A stretch of DNA of 13,847 bases from Alphaproteobacteria bacterium. Its GTDB lineage: Bacteria; Pseudomonadota; Alphaproteobacteria; Micropepsales; Micropepsaceae. Shown here piece by piece: positions 1-7,074 of this stretch; positions within the stretch are counted from its first letter, which is position 1, and every line of letters begins with the position of its first letter. The stretch lies in contig CANGRN010000007.1 of the NCBI GenBank assembly GCA_947455695.1, positions 1-13,847 on the forward strand. The letters are read 5' to 3'. Made by a program: the position numbers and the translations under genes. Under the pieces are notes generated by a model. The model saw nothing but the letters and a program-made list of their open reading frames with translations, had not been told where the DNA came from and did no database searches.

Positions 1-2
1 AT

Positions 3-770
3 GTCCGCTCGGTGGGCAAGAATCTCTACGGCGCGCTGGCCGCCGCCGCGGTGCGGGTGGACCGGAACGACAATGTCTGGATCGTCGATGCCTATAGCGG
101 CATGGTGATCAAGTTCGATCCCCAGCTGCGCATCAAGCTGATGCTGGGCCGCAAGCCGGAATCGGTCGATGTGCCGGCCACGCCCAATATGGGCCGCGCC
201 GCCGCGGGCGCTGCCCCGGCCTCCGGCATGCAGGCCGACCTGTTCGAAGGGCCCACCGACGTGGCCTGGGACAATGACGGCAACATCTTCGTGGCCGACG
301 GCACCGGCAATGCCCGTGTTGCCAAGTTCACCCGTGACGGTGTGTTTGTGAAAAGCTGGGGTTCGCGCGGCACCGCCGATGGCCAGTTCAAGACCGCCCA
401 CAGCATCGCGGTGGATGCGGCCGGCAATGTCTATGTCGCCGACCGCGGCAACAACCGCATCCAGGTGTTCGACAACAACGGCACCTTCAAGAACAGCATC
501 ACTGCTGCCGGAAACCCCCAGGCGATCTGCATTTCGCCCGGCGCGCACCAGTATCTCTATGCCTCCAACTCCAACCCGGTGAACGACATCGATGCGGGCG
601 GGGAGATCTACAAGCTGGAACTGAACGGCACCGTGGCCGGCAAGTTCGGCCGGGCGGGCCGGCAGCTCCGGGAGTTCAATGGCGTGAACGCCATCGACTG
701 CCGCACCGCGGGCGAGCTGTATGTCGCCGAGATGGGCGCCTGGCGCGTGCAGAAGATTTCCCTTCACTAG
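3..770 (+). CDS. NHL-repeat beta-propeller protein, 5' end outside window
   Basis: The reading frame is open to the left edge, so the start lies outside the window; a GTG codon at position 12 is only an internal candidate. The visible 255 residues contain successive blades of the NHL type, with the pattern Pro-x-x-[ILV]-A-V-D-x-x-G-N-[IV]-[YF]-V-A-D followed by N-x-R-[IV]-x-x-F. The clearest are at nt 51-122, 256-340 and 394-475, and a more degenerate blade ends with LYVAEMGAWRVQKISLH. NHL propellers are binding or lyase scaffolds; the sequence resembles bacterial relatives of peptidyl-alpha-hydroxyglycine amidating lyase, but I cannot assign a reaction. The gene ends two bases before the exported amidohydrolase, so the two are almost certainly co-transcribed. 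Cellular location cannot be judged because the N-terminus is missing. NHL assignment is confident; function is not. Confidence 0.85.
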   Translation, partial: VRSVGKNLYGALAAAAVRVDRNDNVWIVDAYSGMVIKFDPQLRIKLMLGRKPESVDVPATPNMGRAAAGAAPASGMQADLFEGPTDVAWDNDGNIFVADGTGNARVAKFTRDGVFVKSWGSRGTADGQFKTAHSIAVDAAGNVYVADRGNNRIQVFDNNGTFKNSITAAGNPQAICISPGAHQYLYASNSNPVNDIDAGGEIYKLELNGTVAGKFGRAGRQLREFNGVNAIDCRTAGELYVAEMGAWRVQKISLH

Positions 771-772
771 TC

Positions 773-1699
773 ATGCAGCGCAGGACATTCCTGGCGGGTG
801 CGGGGGCTTTTGTCTCCGCGCCCGTTTTCGCGGATGACGCGATCCCCGTCATCGACACCCATGTGCACCTGTTCGATCCCAGCCGTCCCCAGGGCGTGCC
901 CTATGCGGGCCCCAAGGGTCAGCCGCCGCAGATGGCGTTGCCGGAGAATTATCGTCGGCAGATCGGCGGCACCGGCATTGTCGGCGCGGTGGTGGTCGAG
1001 GCCAGTCCCTGGATCGAGGACAATCTCTGGATCCTGGAGCGTGCCGCCTCTGATCCGATCTTCGTTGGGGTGGTGGGAAGCCTGGATCCGTCCAGGCCCG
1101 AATTCGGCGAATATCTGAACCGGTTTTCCAGGGACCCGCTCTGGCGCGGCATCCGCTATGCGCGCGTGTGGCAGATGGAAAACGGCAAGCAGGTGCTCAA
1201 GCCCGGCATGGCCGAGGGCCTGAGGCTGTTGGCCCAGACCGGTCAGACATTGGACATGGCCAATCCGTCGTTCGATCTGCTCCGCGGTGCGTTGCTGGCG
1301 ATGGATGCGGCGCCCGACTTGGCAGTGGTGATGGATCACATGCCATCGCTCGACCCCAGGCCCGAACAGCAGGCGCTTTATGATTCCCTGATCCACGAGC
1401 TGGCGCAGCGGCCCAACTTCGTCATCAAGCTCTCCCAGGTTCGGCACAAGGATGAAAACAATGTCACGGTGACCGCGCCGCGGGCGCGTCTGGACCAGCT
1501 GATGGCCGCGTTCGGTGAAGACCGGGTGATGTTTGGCGGCGACTGGCCCAACAGCGTGGGCACAGCCACAATTCCAGAGGCCCTGACCCTGATGCGGGAT
1601 TATTTCTCGGGGCGCCCGCGTCCGCAGGCCGAGAAATATTTCTGGCGCAACAGCCAGCGCATCTACAAATGGAAGAAACGCGCACCCGCGCAGCCCTGA
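773..1699 (+). CDS. exported amidohydrolase (amidohydrolase_2 / lactonase-like)
   Basis: This 308-residue protein begins with a Tat-like leader, QRRTFLAGAGAF followed by an Ala-rich stretch ending near VFA (residue 20), so it is probably exported folded with its metal. The mature part opens with the VIDTHVHLF motif (H30 and H32). A further conserved His is in VVMDHMP (H189), and the C-terminal metal or catalytic Asp is in FGGDWPN (D257). This is the layout of the amidohydrolase_2 (PF04909) TIM-barrel family, which includes lactonases such as LigI and sulfomuconolactone hydrolase, and decarboxylases. Known relatives mostly act on lactones or carboxylated rings. Export is less usual in this family and fits a role in the periplasm beside the PQQ dehydrogenase downstream, whose products could be lactones. 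That pairing is inferred from position. It follows the NHL gene by two bases; the ATG at 773 is right for the leader. Confidence 0.88.
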   Translation: MQRRTFLAGAGAFVSAPVFADDAIPVIDTHVHLFDPSRPQGVPYAGPKGQPPQMALPENYRRQIGGTGIVGAVVVEASPWIEDNLWILERAASDPIFVGVVGSLDPSRPEFGEYLNRFSRDPLWRGIRYARVWQMENGKQVLKPGMAEGLRLLAQTGQTLDMANPSFDLLRGALLAMDAAPDLAVVMDHMPSLDPRPEQQALYDSLIHELAQRPNFVIKLSQVRHKDENNVTVTAPRARLDQLMAAFGEDRVMFGGDWPNSVGTATIPEALTLMRDYFSGRPRPQAEKYFWRNSQRIYKWKKRAPAQP

Positions 1700-1716
1700 A
1701 ATGCTGCTAGTGCGAA

Positions 1717-1745
1717 GGGCGTTGGTATCGCGCCCCCTTTTGTTT
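1717..1745 (+). terminator. possible Rho-independent terminator after the amidohydrolase gene
   Basis: GGGCG at 1717-1721 pairs with CGCCC at 1731-1735 across a nine-base loop, followed by CC and the T-rich run TTTTGTTT. The stem is only five pairs, so it is a weak to moderate candidate. It sits 18 bases after the amidohydrolase stop and would separate that transcript from the membrane-protein/PQQ-dehydrogenase pair. Confidence 0.45.
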
Positions 1746-1767
1746 GGGATGCAAAGCCCGCTAGTAT
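1740..1767 (+). promoter_or_regulatory. candidate promoter for the small membrane subunit / PQQ dehydrogenase pair
   Basis: TTGTTTG at 1740-1746 is followed after 13 bases by GCTAGTAT at 1760-1767. This resembles the Caulobacter-type housekeeping promoter (TTGACGS, 10-14 bases, GCTANAWC), with three bases of the -35 and six of eight of the -10 matching. It overlaps the T-run of the preceding hairpin and would give a leader of roughly 30 bases before the TTG start at 1806. Recognised by eye only. Confidence 0.35.
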
Positions 1768-1805
1768 CAGGCAAAACAAGTATCGTTCATTTGGGGGAGG
1801 GGCCT

Positions 1806-2192
1806 TTGACTCAAAGACATTCCACGCGCGGCGCGTGGCTGATCATGCTGGCATCGCTGATCACCATGGCCATATGCGTCTATGACTATTACACGCCCGA
1901 AACCGGCCTGATCGGCACCGGCGGCGTCATCACCGTGGCGGTCGCCGGCCTGTTGATGCTGCTGGCCTCGCTGACCATGGGCCTGGTCGCCAATCGCGGC
2001 TGTTTCCTGCAGGGCTTCCTGGTGGTGTCCATCCTCCTGGACATCATCGGTTCGTCCGTTGCCGGCTATTTCCTGGAAAGCCCCGTCATCATGGCCGCCC
2101 AGGCCCTGGCGTTGATTGGCTGGCTGATAAACGTGATCGGCGACGCCGCCGAACGCAGCGTTGAGATCGATGAGGTCGAAGATGAAGATTAG
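1806..2192 (+). CDS. small four-helix membrane protein, candidate anchor subunit of the PQQ dehydrogenase (SldB-like)
   Basis: I place the start at TTG 1806 because GGGAGG at 1795-1800 lies five bases upstream; the frame is open further back (ATG 1701), but that segment crosses the likely terminator and promoter. The product is 128 residues with four hydrophobic segments at about 10-28, 35-58, 63-83 and 86-107, and an acidic tail ending DEVEDED. Its stop overlaps the PQQ dehydrogenase start by 11 bases, which implies translational coupling. In Gluconobacter polyol dehydrogenase the small hydrophobic SldB (about 126 residues) precedes SldA in the same way and resembles the N-terminal membrane domain of glucose dehydrogenase. 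By size, topology and position I infer the same role here: holding the quinoprotein at the inner membrane and passing electrons to ubiquinone. Sequence similarity to SldB was not tested; it could be an unrelated membrane protein. Confidence 0.72.
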   Translation: MTQRHSTRGAWLIMLASLITMAICVYDYYTPETGLIGTGGVITVAVAGLLMLLASLTMGLVANRGCFLQGFLVVSILLDIIGSSVAGYFLESPVIMAAQALALIGWLINVIGDAAERSVEIDEVEDED

Positions 2193-4107
2193 AAATTTCG
2201 TCCTTGGCGCCCTTGGCCTCGCGGCCGCGGCTGCCGCCGCCACCCTGGTTCCGATGCAGCACGCCACCGCGCAAGGCGGCAACAGCGATCCCGCCCAGAC
2301 CTGGGATGCGTTCGGCGGCAACCAGCAGGCGCAGAAATATTCCACCGCCACCCAGATCACGCCCGACAATGTGAAGGGCCTGAAGATGGCGTGGGAGTTC
2401 CACACCGGTGACGTGTCCAGCGGCGCCCATTCCACCACCTGGGGCGCCACGCCGCTGTTCGCGAACAACACCGTCTATGTCGGCACGCCCAAGTACAACA
2501 TCTTCGCGGTCGAGCCCGATACCGGCAAGATGAAGTGGAAATATTCCGCCAATGGCAACAACGGTGACGAGAATCAGGGCCTGAAGAATCGCGGCGTCGC
2601 TTATTGGGCCGCCGCCAATCCGACCGCCGGCGCCTGCCAGAAGATGGTTTATGTCGGCACCATGACCGGCGAGCTGCATGGCGTGGACGCCGACAGCGGC
2701 AAGCCCTGTTCCGGTTTCGGCAAGAACGGCGTGGTCGACGTCAATGCCTGGGCGACCAAGAACAGCAAGTGGAAGATCGGTCTGATCCAGCCGCCTGCCG
2801 TCTACAAGGACACGTTGATCCTGGGCTGGGCCGGCAATGACTGGGTCTACAAGACCGAGAATCCCGGCACCGTCTATGGCATCGACGCGCGCACCGGCGC
2901 GCTGAAATGGACCTTCAACATCATTCCCGACGACATGATGAACCAAACCGGCACCGCCAATGTCTGGGCCGGCATTTCGGTGGATCCGGAAACGGGCCTC
3001 GCCTTCCTGCCGACATCCTCGCCCAGCCCGAACTATTATGGCGGCGACCGGCTGAAGGAGATGCCCTATGCCACGGCGACCGTTGCGGTGAATGCCGAGA
3101 CGGGCGAAGTGAAATGGGCCCGCCAGCTTGTGCATCACGACATCTGGGACGTGGACATCAACTCCGCGCCGACATTGGTCGACATCAAGAAGGACGGCCA
3201 GGTCATTCCGGCGCTGATCCAGGCCAACAAGATGGGCCTGATGGTGGTTCTGAACCGCAACACCGGCGAGCCGGTCTGGCCCATCGTGGAAAAGGCCTAT
3301 CCGGCCTCCGACATTGCGGGCGAAGTTGCGTCCAAGACCCAGCCCTTCGTGCCGTATCCCGAACCCCTGGTGGCCGAGCACATGCCGCCGGTTTCCAAGC
3401 TGGCCGACATTCTCAGCTTCGGGGAATGCAGCCGCTGGAAGGCCCGCATCCGGGACGAGGGCCGTTATACGCCCCCGTCCGTGCGCGGCTCGATCTCCTG
3501 GCCCGCGACCCTGGGCGGCGTGGAATGGGGCGGCGGCGCGCTGGATCCCACCACCAATACCTATGTGGTGAACTCCAATCTGGTGCCGCAGATCTATACC
3601 CTGGTGCCGCGTGCCGAGGCCGACAAGAAGTATGGCAACGCGCTTCGGGCCAGGGATGGCTATGCCGCCCAGCAGGGTTCGGCCTATGGCTTCAAGCTGG
3701 AGAACTTCCTCAACATGTGGGGCATGCCCTGCTGGGCGCCGCCTTACGGCATCATGTCCAGCTACGACATGAACAGCGGCAAGCTGCTGTGGCGCAAGCC
3801 CGTCGGCCAGGTCCAGAAGTGGGGCTTCTACATGCCCGAAAGCTGGGGCTCGATCACCATCGGCGCTCCGGCCATCACCAAGAGTGGCCTGGTCTTCATC
3901 GGCGCCTCGATGGACTCGCGCGTGCGCGCCATCGACGTCAAGACCGGCAACGTCCTGTGGAAGCACATCGTGGATGCGCCGGCCGTGGCCCAGCCTGCGG
4001 TCTATACCTATAAGGGCAAGCAGTATGTGGCGTTCGCCGCCGGCGGCAACGGCATCCTGACGCCGCGCCTGTCGGATCAGCTGGTGGCCTTCGCGCTGCC
4101 CAACTGA
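2182..4107 (+). CDS. PQQ-dependent dehydrogenase, glucose/quinate/polyol (Gcd/SldA) type, periplasmic
   Basis: The start at ATG 2182 has GAGG at 2172-2175 six bases upstream and gives a classical leader (MKIRNF, an Ala-rich core, cleavage near ATA-Q31); in-frame ATG 2170 and TTG 2161 are less good. The mature part is a single PQQ eight-blade propeller. It tracks E. coli Gcd along its length: WDAFGGNQQAQKYS near the start, the HHDIWD motif (residues 318-323), Lys350 in ANKMG and the C-terminal GKQYVAFAAGGNG. D323 and K350 are 27 residues apart, as are catalytic Asp466 and Lys493 of Gcd. No CxxCH haem motif is present, so electrons should go directly to quinone. The membrane domain of Gcd is absent from the polypeptide; the overlapping upstream gene probably supplies it. 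The segment matching Gcd His262 reads NQGLKNRG (Gly133 in place of His), so glucose is not a safe guess; a polyol, quinate-like acid or other alcohol is possible. Confidence 0.93.
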   Translation: MKIRNFVLGALGLAAAAAAATLVPMQHATAQGGNSDPAQTWDAFGGNQQAQKYSTATQITPDNVKGLKMAWEFHTGDVSSGAHSTTWGATPLFANNTVYVGTPKYNIFAVEPDTGKMKWKYSANGNNGDENQGLKNRGVAYWAAANPTAGACQKMVYVGTMTGELHGVDADSGKPCSGFGKNGVVDVNAWATKNSKWKIGLIQPPAVYKDTLILGWAGNDWVYKTENPGTVYGIDARTGALKWTFNIIPDDMMNQTGTANVWAGISVDPETGLAFLPTSSPSPNYYGGDRLKEMPYATATVAVNAETGEVKWARQLVHHDIWDVDINSAPTLVDIKKDGQVIPALIQANKMGLMVVLNRNTGEPVWPIVEKAYPASDIAGEVASKTQPFVPYPEPLVAEHMPPVSKLADILSFGECSRWKARIRDEGRYTPPSVRGSISWPATLGGVEWGGGALDPTTNTYVVNSNLVPQIYTLVPRAEADKKYGNALRARDGYAAQQGSAYGFKLENFLNMWGMPCWAPPYGIMSSYDMNSGKLLWRKPVGQVQKWGFYMPESWGSITIGAPAITKSGLVFIGASMDSRVRAIDVKTGNVLWKHIVDAPAVAQPAVYTYKGKQYVAFAAGGNGILTPRLSDQLVAFALPN

Positions 4108-4130
4108 TGGTTGGCTAGACGACAATCACG

Positions 4131-4164
4131 AAGGGCGCTCACCACCGGTGGGCGCCCTTTTTTT
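4131..4164 (+). terminator. strong Rho-independent terminator after the PQQ dehydrogenase gene
   Basis: AAGGGCGC at 4131-4138 pairs perfectly with GCGCCCTT at 4152-4159. The 13-base loop can pair further (CACC with GGTG), and a run of seven T follows at 4158-4164. It lies 23 bases after the dehydrogenase stop and only 22 bases before the next gene, so it should cap the dehydrogenase transcript and limit read-through into the propeller gene. Confidence 0.85.
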
Positions 4165-4185
4165 CGGGTTTTTTGGGAGAATGAA

Positions 4186-5100
4186 ATGACCATCCGCAAA
4201 CGCGAATTTCTCACGGGCCTCGGGCTGACCGCCGCCGGCATCACTGGCGCGCTGGCGCAATCCTATCCCAAGGGCAAGGACCTGGGCGCCGTGGCGCCCG
4301 CGCCCAAGAAGGACATTCCCCACCGCAAGGTGACCACCCGGAACCTGTTCAAGGTGCCGGACGGTTATCCCAATGGCGTGGCGGTGGTGCCCGAAGGCGT
4401 CTGGGTCGCCGAGCAGAAGGCGGCCGGCTATGGCCAGAGCGGCAAGCACGAAAAGGAAGCGGCCTGGCTGTTCGACTGGAACGGCAAGAAGCTCAAGACG
4501 GTGATGACCGATTCCTACAACACCTCGGGTCTTGCCTTCGGCAATGGCCATGTCTGGATGGGCGCCAATGGCGGACCCGAAGGCGTGTACGAGGTGGACA
4601 TGAACGGGCGCACCGTCAGCCATCGCCAGATCCCGCTGGGCCCGGCCGACAATGGCGGCGGTTGCCACGGCCTGATGTTCCATGACGGCAAGCTGTGGAT
4701 CGTGGCCAACCGCATCAAGGGCATTCTGCGGGTCGACCCCAAAACCTTTGCGCCGGAATTCATGATCCCCATCACCACCGCGCGCTGGCACGGCATCGCC
4801 TGGGATGACAGCCATCCGGGCGGCGCGATCTGGATGGTGACCGGCTCGTCGGACATCAACCGTTATGTCATGCAGAACGGCAAGCTGCACCACACCACCA
4901 CCTGCGGGCTGATGAAGTATTCCGCCACCACCGGCCAGTTGCTGGAGACGGCCGAGTTTGAGGACGGCACCGCCGACGCCCATGGCCTGGCCATGCACAA
5001 TGGCAAGCTGATTTCCTGCGACGCCGGGGTCGGCCCGCCCGGCTTTGAGGGCACCGGAAGCCCCAGTGCCGGTTATGTTTTTGAGATCAACTTCAAATGA
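4186..5100 (+). CDS. exported beta-propeller protein of unknown function (NHL/SMP-30/Vgb-like fold)
   Basis: ATG 4186 is chosen because GGGAGA at 4175-4180 sits five bases upstream and a Tat-like leader follows (RKREFLTGLG, hydrophobic core, cleavage near ALA-Q). The frame is open back to 4111, but that stretch runs through the terminator. The 304-residue product consists of repeated blades in which a short turn precedes a G-K-L-W or V-W type strand: PNGVAV, SGLAF, CHGLMF, WHGIAW and AHGLAM. The His residues of the last three (H161, H202, H266) occupy the same blade position and would face the central channel, where such propellers bind metal or ligand. Relatives by fold include SMP-30/gluconolactonase and virginiamycin B lyase, but I see no motif that fixes the activity. 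Its position after the PQQ dehydrogenase makes a lactonase, or a binding partner for the oxidation product, attractive, though inferred only. Confidence 0.85.
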   Translation: MTIRKREFLTGLGLTAAGITGALAQSYPKGKDLGAVAPAPKKDIPHRKVTTRNLFKVPDGYPNGVAVVPEGVWVAEQKAAGYGQSGKHEKEAAWLFDWNGKKLKTVMTDSYNTSGLAFGNGHVWMGANGGPEGVYEVDMNGRTVSHRQIPLGPADNGGGCHGLMFHDGKLWIVANRIKGILRVDPKTFAPEFMIPITTARWHGIAWDDSHPGGAIWMVTGSSDINRYVMQNGKLHHTTTCGLMKYSATTGQLLETAEFEDGTADAHGLAMHNGKLISCDAGVGPPGFEGTGSPSAGYVFEINFK

Positions 5101-5106
5101 ATACGG

Positions 5107-5129
5107 GGGCGGCAGAAATGCCGCCCTTG
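5107..5129 (+). terminator. hairpin after the propeller gene, probable terminator
   Basis: GGGCGGCA at 5107-5114 pairs perfectly with TGCCGCCC at 5119-5126 around a GAAA tetraloop, starting six bases after the stop codon. Only two T follow, so termination efficiency is uncertain, but the very stable GC stem with a GNRA loop at a gene end fits a terminator or a 3'-end-protecting hairpin. Confidence 0.6.
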
Positions 5130-5174
5130 CCATTCCGGGGGGGCATCCCCATTCTCCCACCCGGAAGGTAGGGC

Positions 5175-5870
5175 ATGGCGAATCCCCGCGAAAAGGACGT
5201 CGGCGCGCGGCTGGACGAATGGTCGCCGCGGCTTTTGAAGTCGCGCCTGTACCAGCGCATCCTGGTGGATATCATCATCGGCGCCCTGGCCCCCGGCGAA
5301 CAGCTGGACGAGAATCTGTTGGCGCGCCGCTATGGCGGGGGGCTGGCCGGCATCCGCGAAGCCCTGGCGCGCCTGGCGCTGGAAGGACTGGTGGTGCGCC
5401 GTGCCCGGGTCGGTACCTCGGTGGCGCCGCTGGACCTGATGGGCGCGCGCGAAGCTTTCGAGGCGCGCTGCCTAGTCGAGGTTCATTGCGCCGGGCTCGC
5501 CGCCCAGCATGCCAGCGAGGCGGAGATCGACGCCATCCGCGCCACCCTTGATGACGGCGAAGCGGCCGTCCATGACAATGACCAGGCCGCGCTGGCCGCG
5601 ATGGACGAGGCGTTTCATGTCGCCGTCGCTACCGCCAGCCACAACCGCGCCTTGGCCAAGATGGTGGTGACATTGCATCACCAGACCGCGCGCTACTGGC
5701 TCTATGCCATGCGCGGGCCGTCTTCCGACGACGGCATCGCCGCCCTGAACGAGCATCGCGGCCTTGCCGACGCCATCGCCAGCCGCGACGTGGAACGCGC
5801 CCGCGCCGAAATGCTGAAGGTACTGGGCGACTTTCCCGCCGAAATGAAACGCACGTTGGAAGGCCGTTAA
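5175..5870 (+). CDS. GntR-family transcriptional regulator, FadR/FCD subfamily
   Basis: The 231-residue protein has the two-domain FadR-type layout. The N-terminal winged helix (about 20-85) shows GALAPGEQLDENLLA, the REAL segment and the EGLVVRR wing. The C-terminal FCD ligand domain (about 90-220) has DEAFH (D144, H148), H168/H169 and H194 in NEHRGLADAIASRD as candidate metal ligands; FCD proteins usually bind an organic acid through such a metal. GGAAGG at 5163-5168 fixes the ATG at 5175. The recognition-helix segment usually read as G-V-S-R-T-P-V-R-E-A-L is G-G-G-L-A-G-I-R-E-A-L here, so its DNA preference may be unusual. It heads the transporter/monooxygenase/hydrolase run (seven-base gap to the transporter), so it probably senses a substrate or product of that pathway. 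No clear operator was found in front of the gene itself; the repeated half-sites at 8686-8709 are the best candidate target. Confidence 0.92.
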   Translation: MANPREKDVGARLDEWSPRLLKSRLYQRILVDIIIGALAPGEQLDENLLARRYGGGLAGIREALARLALEGLVVRRARVGTSVAPLDLMGAREAFEARCLVEVHCAGLAAQHASEAEIDAIRATLDDGEAAVHDNDQAALAAMDEAFHVAVATASHNRALAKMVVTLHHQTARYWLYAMRGPSSDDGIAALNEHRGLADAIASRDVERARAEMLKVLGDFPAEMKRTLEGR

Positions 5871-5877
5871 AAAAGCG

Positions 5878-7074
5878 ATGACCGGTACCGGCGGGCGCGC
5901 CTGGCTGACGCTGGGGTTGATGAGCGCCCTGTTCTTCATCATCACCGCCACGACCTATGCCTCCCTGGGCCTGGCCCTGCCGGCGATGGTCGCTGAGCTG
6001 CATTGGAGCTGGACCGAGGCCGGCACGGGCTTTGGCCTGCTCGGCCTGTTCAACGGCGTCACCAGCGCCGTACCCGCCACGCTCATTCGCCGCTTCGGCG
6101 CGCGCGCCTGCCTGCTGACAGGGTCGGTGGTGATGGGGCTGGCCTTTCTGTGCCTGGCGCGCACCGACGGGCTGATCATGTATTTCGCCGGGGCCTCGCT
6201 GGCGGGACTGGGCTTCACGCTGCTGGATTCGGTGCCCGGCACCTATCTGTTGTCGCGGCTTTTTGCGCGGCCGTCCTTTTCCATCGGCCTGTTCTTTACT
6301 ATCGGCGGGCTGGGCGGCGTGGCGGGTCCGTTGCTCTACCTGCTCGTGACGGGCCACGACCTGGGCTGGCGCGACTATTGGATGGTGGCGGGCGCCCTGG
6401 TGGTGGCGACCGGCATCGCGGCGGCGTTGCTGGTGGATGCCAAGACCAATATCGGGGCGGAGGCGGAAGCCGATCCCGACATCTCCACCGAAAGCTGGAC
6501 CCTGCGCGATGCGTTGCAGACCCGCCAGTTCTGGATCATCGCCGCCGCCTATGCCGCCTTCCTGTTCTGCGGCATCACCGCCAACACCGTGTCGGTGGCA
6601 CACCTGACCCAGAATGGCGTGGCGGCGGCCGTCGCCATTTCCATGCTCAGCGTGGAGGGGTTGCTGAATTCGGCGGCGCGGCTGGCCGGCGGCATCCTCA
6701 CCCGCTTCATCAATGCCAGGATCTTGCTGGCGGTATCGCTGGGCTTCTTGATCACGGGCCTGCTGGCGCTGGGCACGGCGCGCGACGTGCCGATGATGCT
6801 GGTCTATGCTGCGGGGATCGGCATCGGTTACGGGCTGACCTTCTTTGCCGCCACCATCCTGCTGCTGGACTACTTTGGACGCGGCCCGTATCTCGAGCTG
6901 TTCTCCACCGTCAACCTGATCGCCACAACCGGCGCCGTGGCGCCGACCCTGGCGGGCCTGACACGTGACCATACCGGCAGCTTCCTGCCCTTCTTCATCG
7001 CACTTTCGATCGCCGTGGCGCTGGTCATGCTGGCGGTGGTCATCATGCGCCCGCCGCACCGGAGCGGGACATGA
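5878..7074 (+). CDS. MFS transporter, monocarboxylate/oxalate-formate type
   Basis: The 398-residue protein has twelve hydrophobic segments in two halves, split by a cytoplasmic loop around residues 188-215. The second half opens with LRDALQTRQFWIIAAAYAAFLF, a pattern typical of MCT/OFA-type MFS proteins, in which an arginine-rich turn precedes FW and the seventh helix. RRFGAR around residue 71 is the conserved loop between helices 2 and 3. Such carriers move organic anions across the inner membrane by proton symport or exchange. It starts seven bases after the regulator; no good ribosome site is adjacent (GGAAGG is 14 bases away), so coupling to the regulator is likely. Its stop overlaps the monooxygenase start in ATGA. 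From this context I infer uptake of the compound degraded by the next two enzymes, or of a breakdown acid; the substrate cannot be read from the sequence. Confidence 0.9.
   Translation: MTGTGGRAWLTLGLMSALFFIITATTYASLGLALPAMVAELHWSWTEAGTGFGLLGLFNGVTSAVPATLIRRFGARACLLTGSVVMGLAFLCLARTDGLIMYFAGASLAGLGFTLLDSVPGTYLLSRLFARPSFSIGLFFTIGGLGGVAGPLLYLLVTGHDLGWRDYWMVAGALVVATGIAAALLVDAKTNIGAEAEADPDISTESWTLRDALQTRQFWIIAAAYAAFLFCGITANTVSVAHLTQNGVAAAVAISMLSVEGLLNSAARLAGGILTRFINARILLAVSLGFLITGLLALGTARDVPMMLVYAAGIGIGYGLTFFAATILLLDYFGRGPYLELFSTVNLIATTGAVAPTLAGLTRDHTGSFLPFFIALSIAVALVMLAVVIMRPPHRSGT

Noticed and set aside
767..1774. 335-codon minus-strand frame over the amidohydrolase
   Set aside because: The plus-strand gene has a full set of family motifs; the minus frame has none.
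1776..1781. Single ACAAGT near the start of the small membrane-subunit gene, matching the operator half-site
   Set aside because: The partner arm after three bases is GTTCAT, not ACTTGT, so there is no inverted repeat; a lone six-base match is likely chance.
2907..4013. 368-codon plus-strand frame within the PQQ dehydrogenase
   Set aside because: Out-of-frame shadow with Arg/His-rich low-complexity translation; no ribosome site.
2182..4107. Possible haem c motif making the dehydrogenase a quinohaemoprotein
   Set aside because: Cys residues occur singly (ACQK, KPCSG, GECSR, MPCW); no CxxCH is present.
2089..4125. 678-codon open frame on the minus strand
   Set aside because: It is the exact mirror of the PQQ dehydrogenase gene. 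Its translation is rich in His, Arg, Gly and Ala repeats with no domain, as expected from an antisense frame in GC-rich coding DNA.
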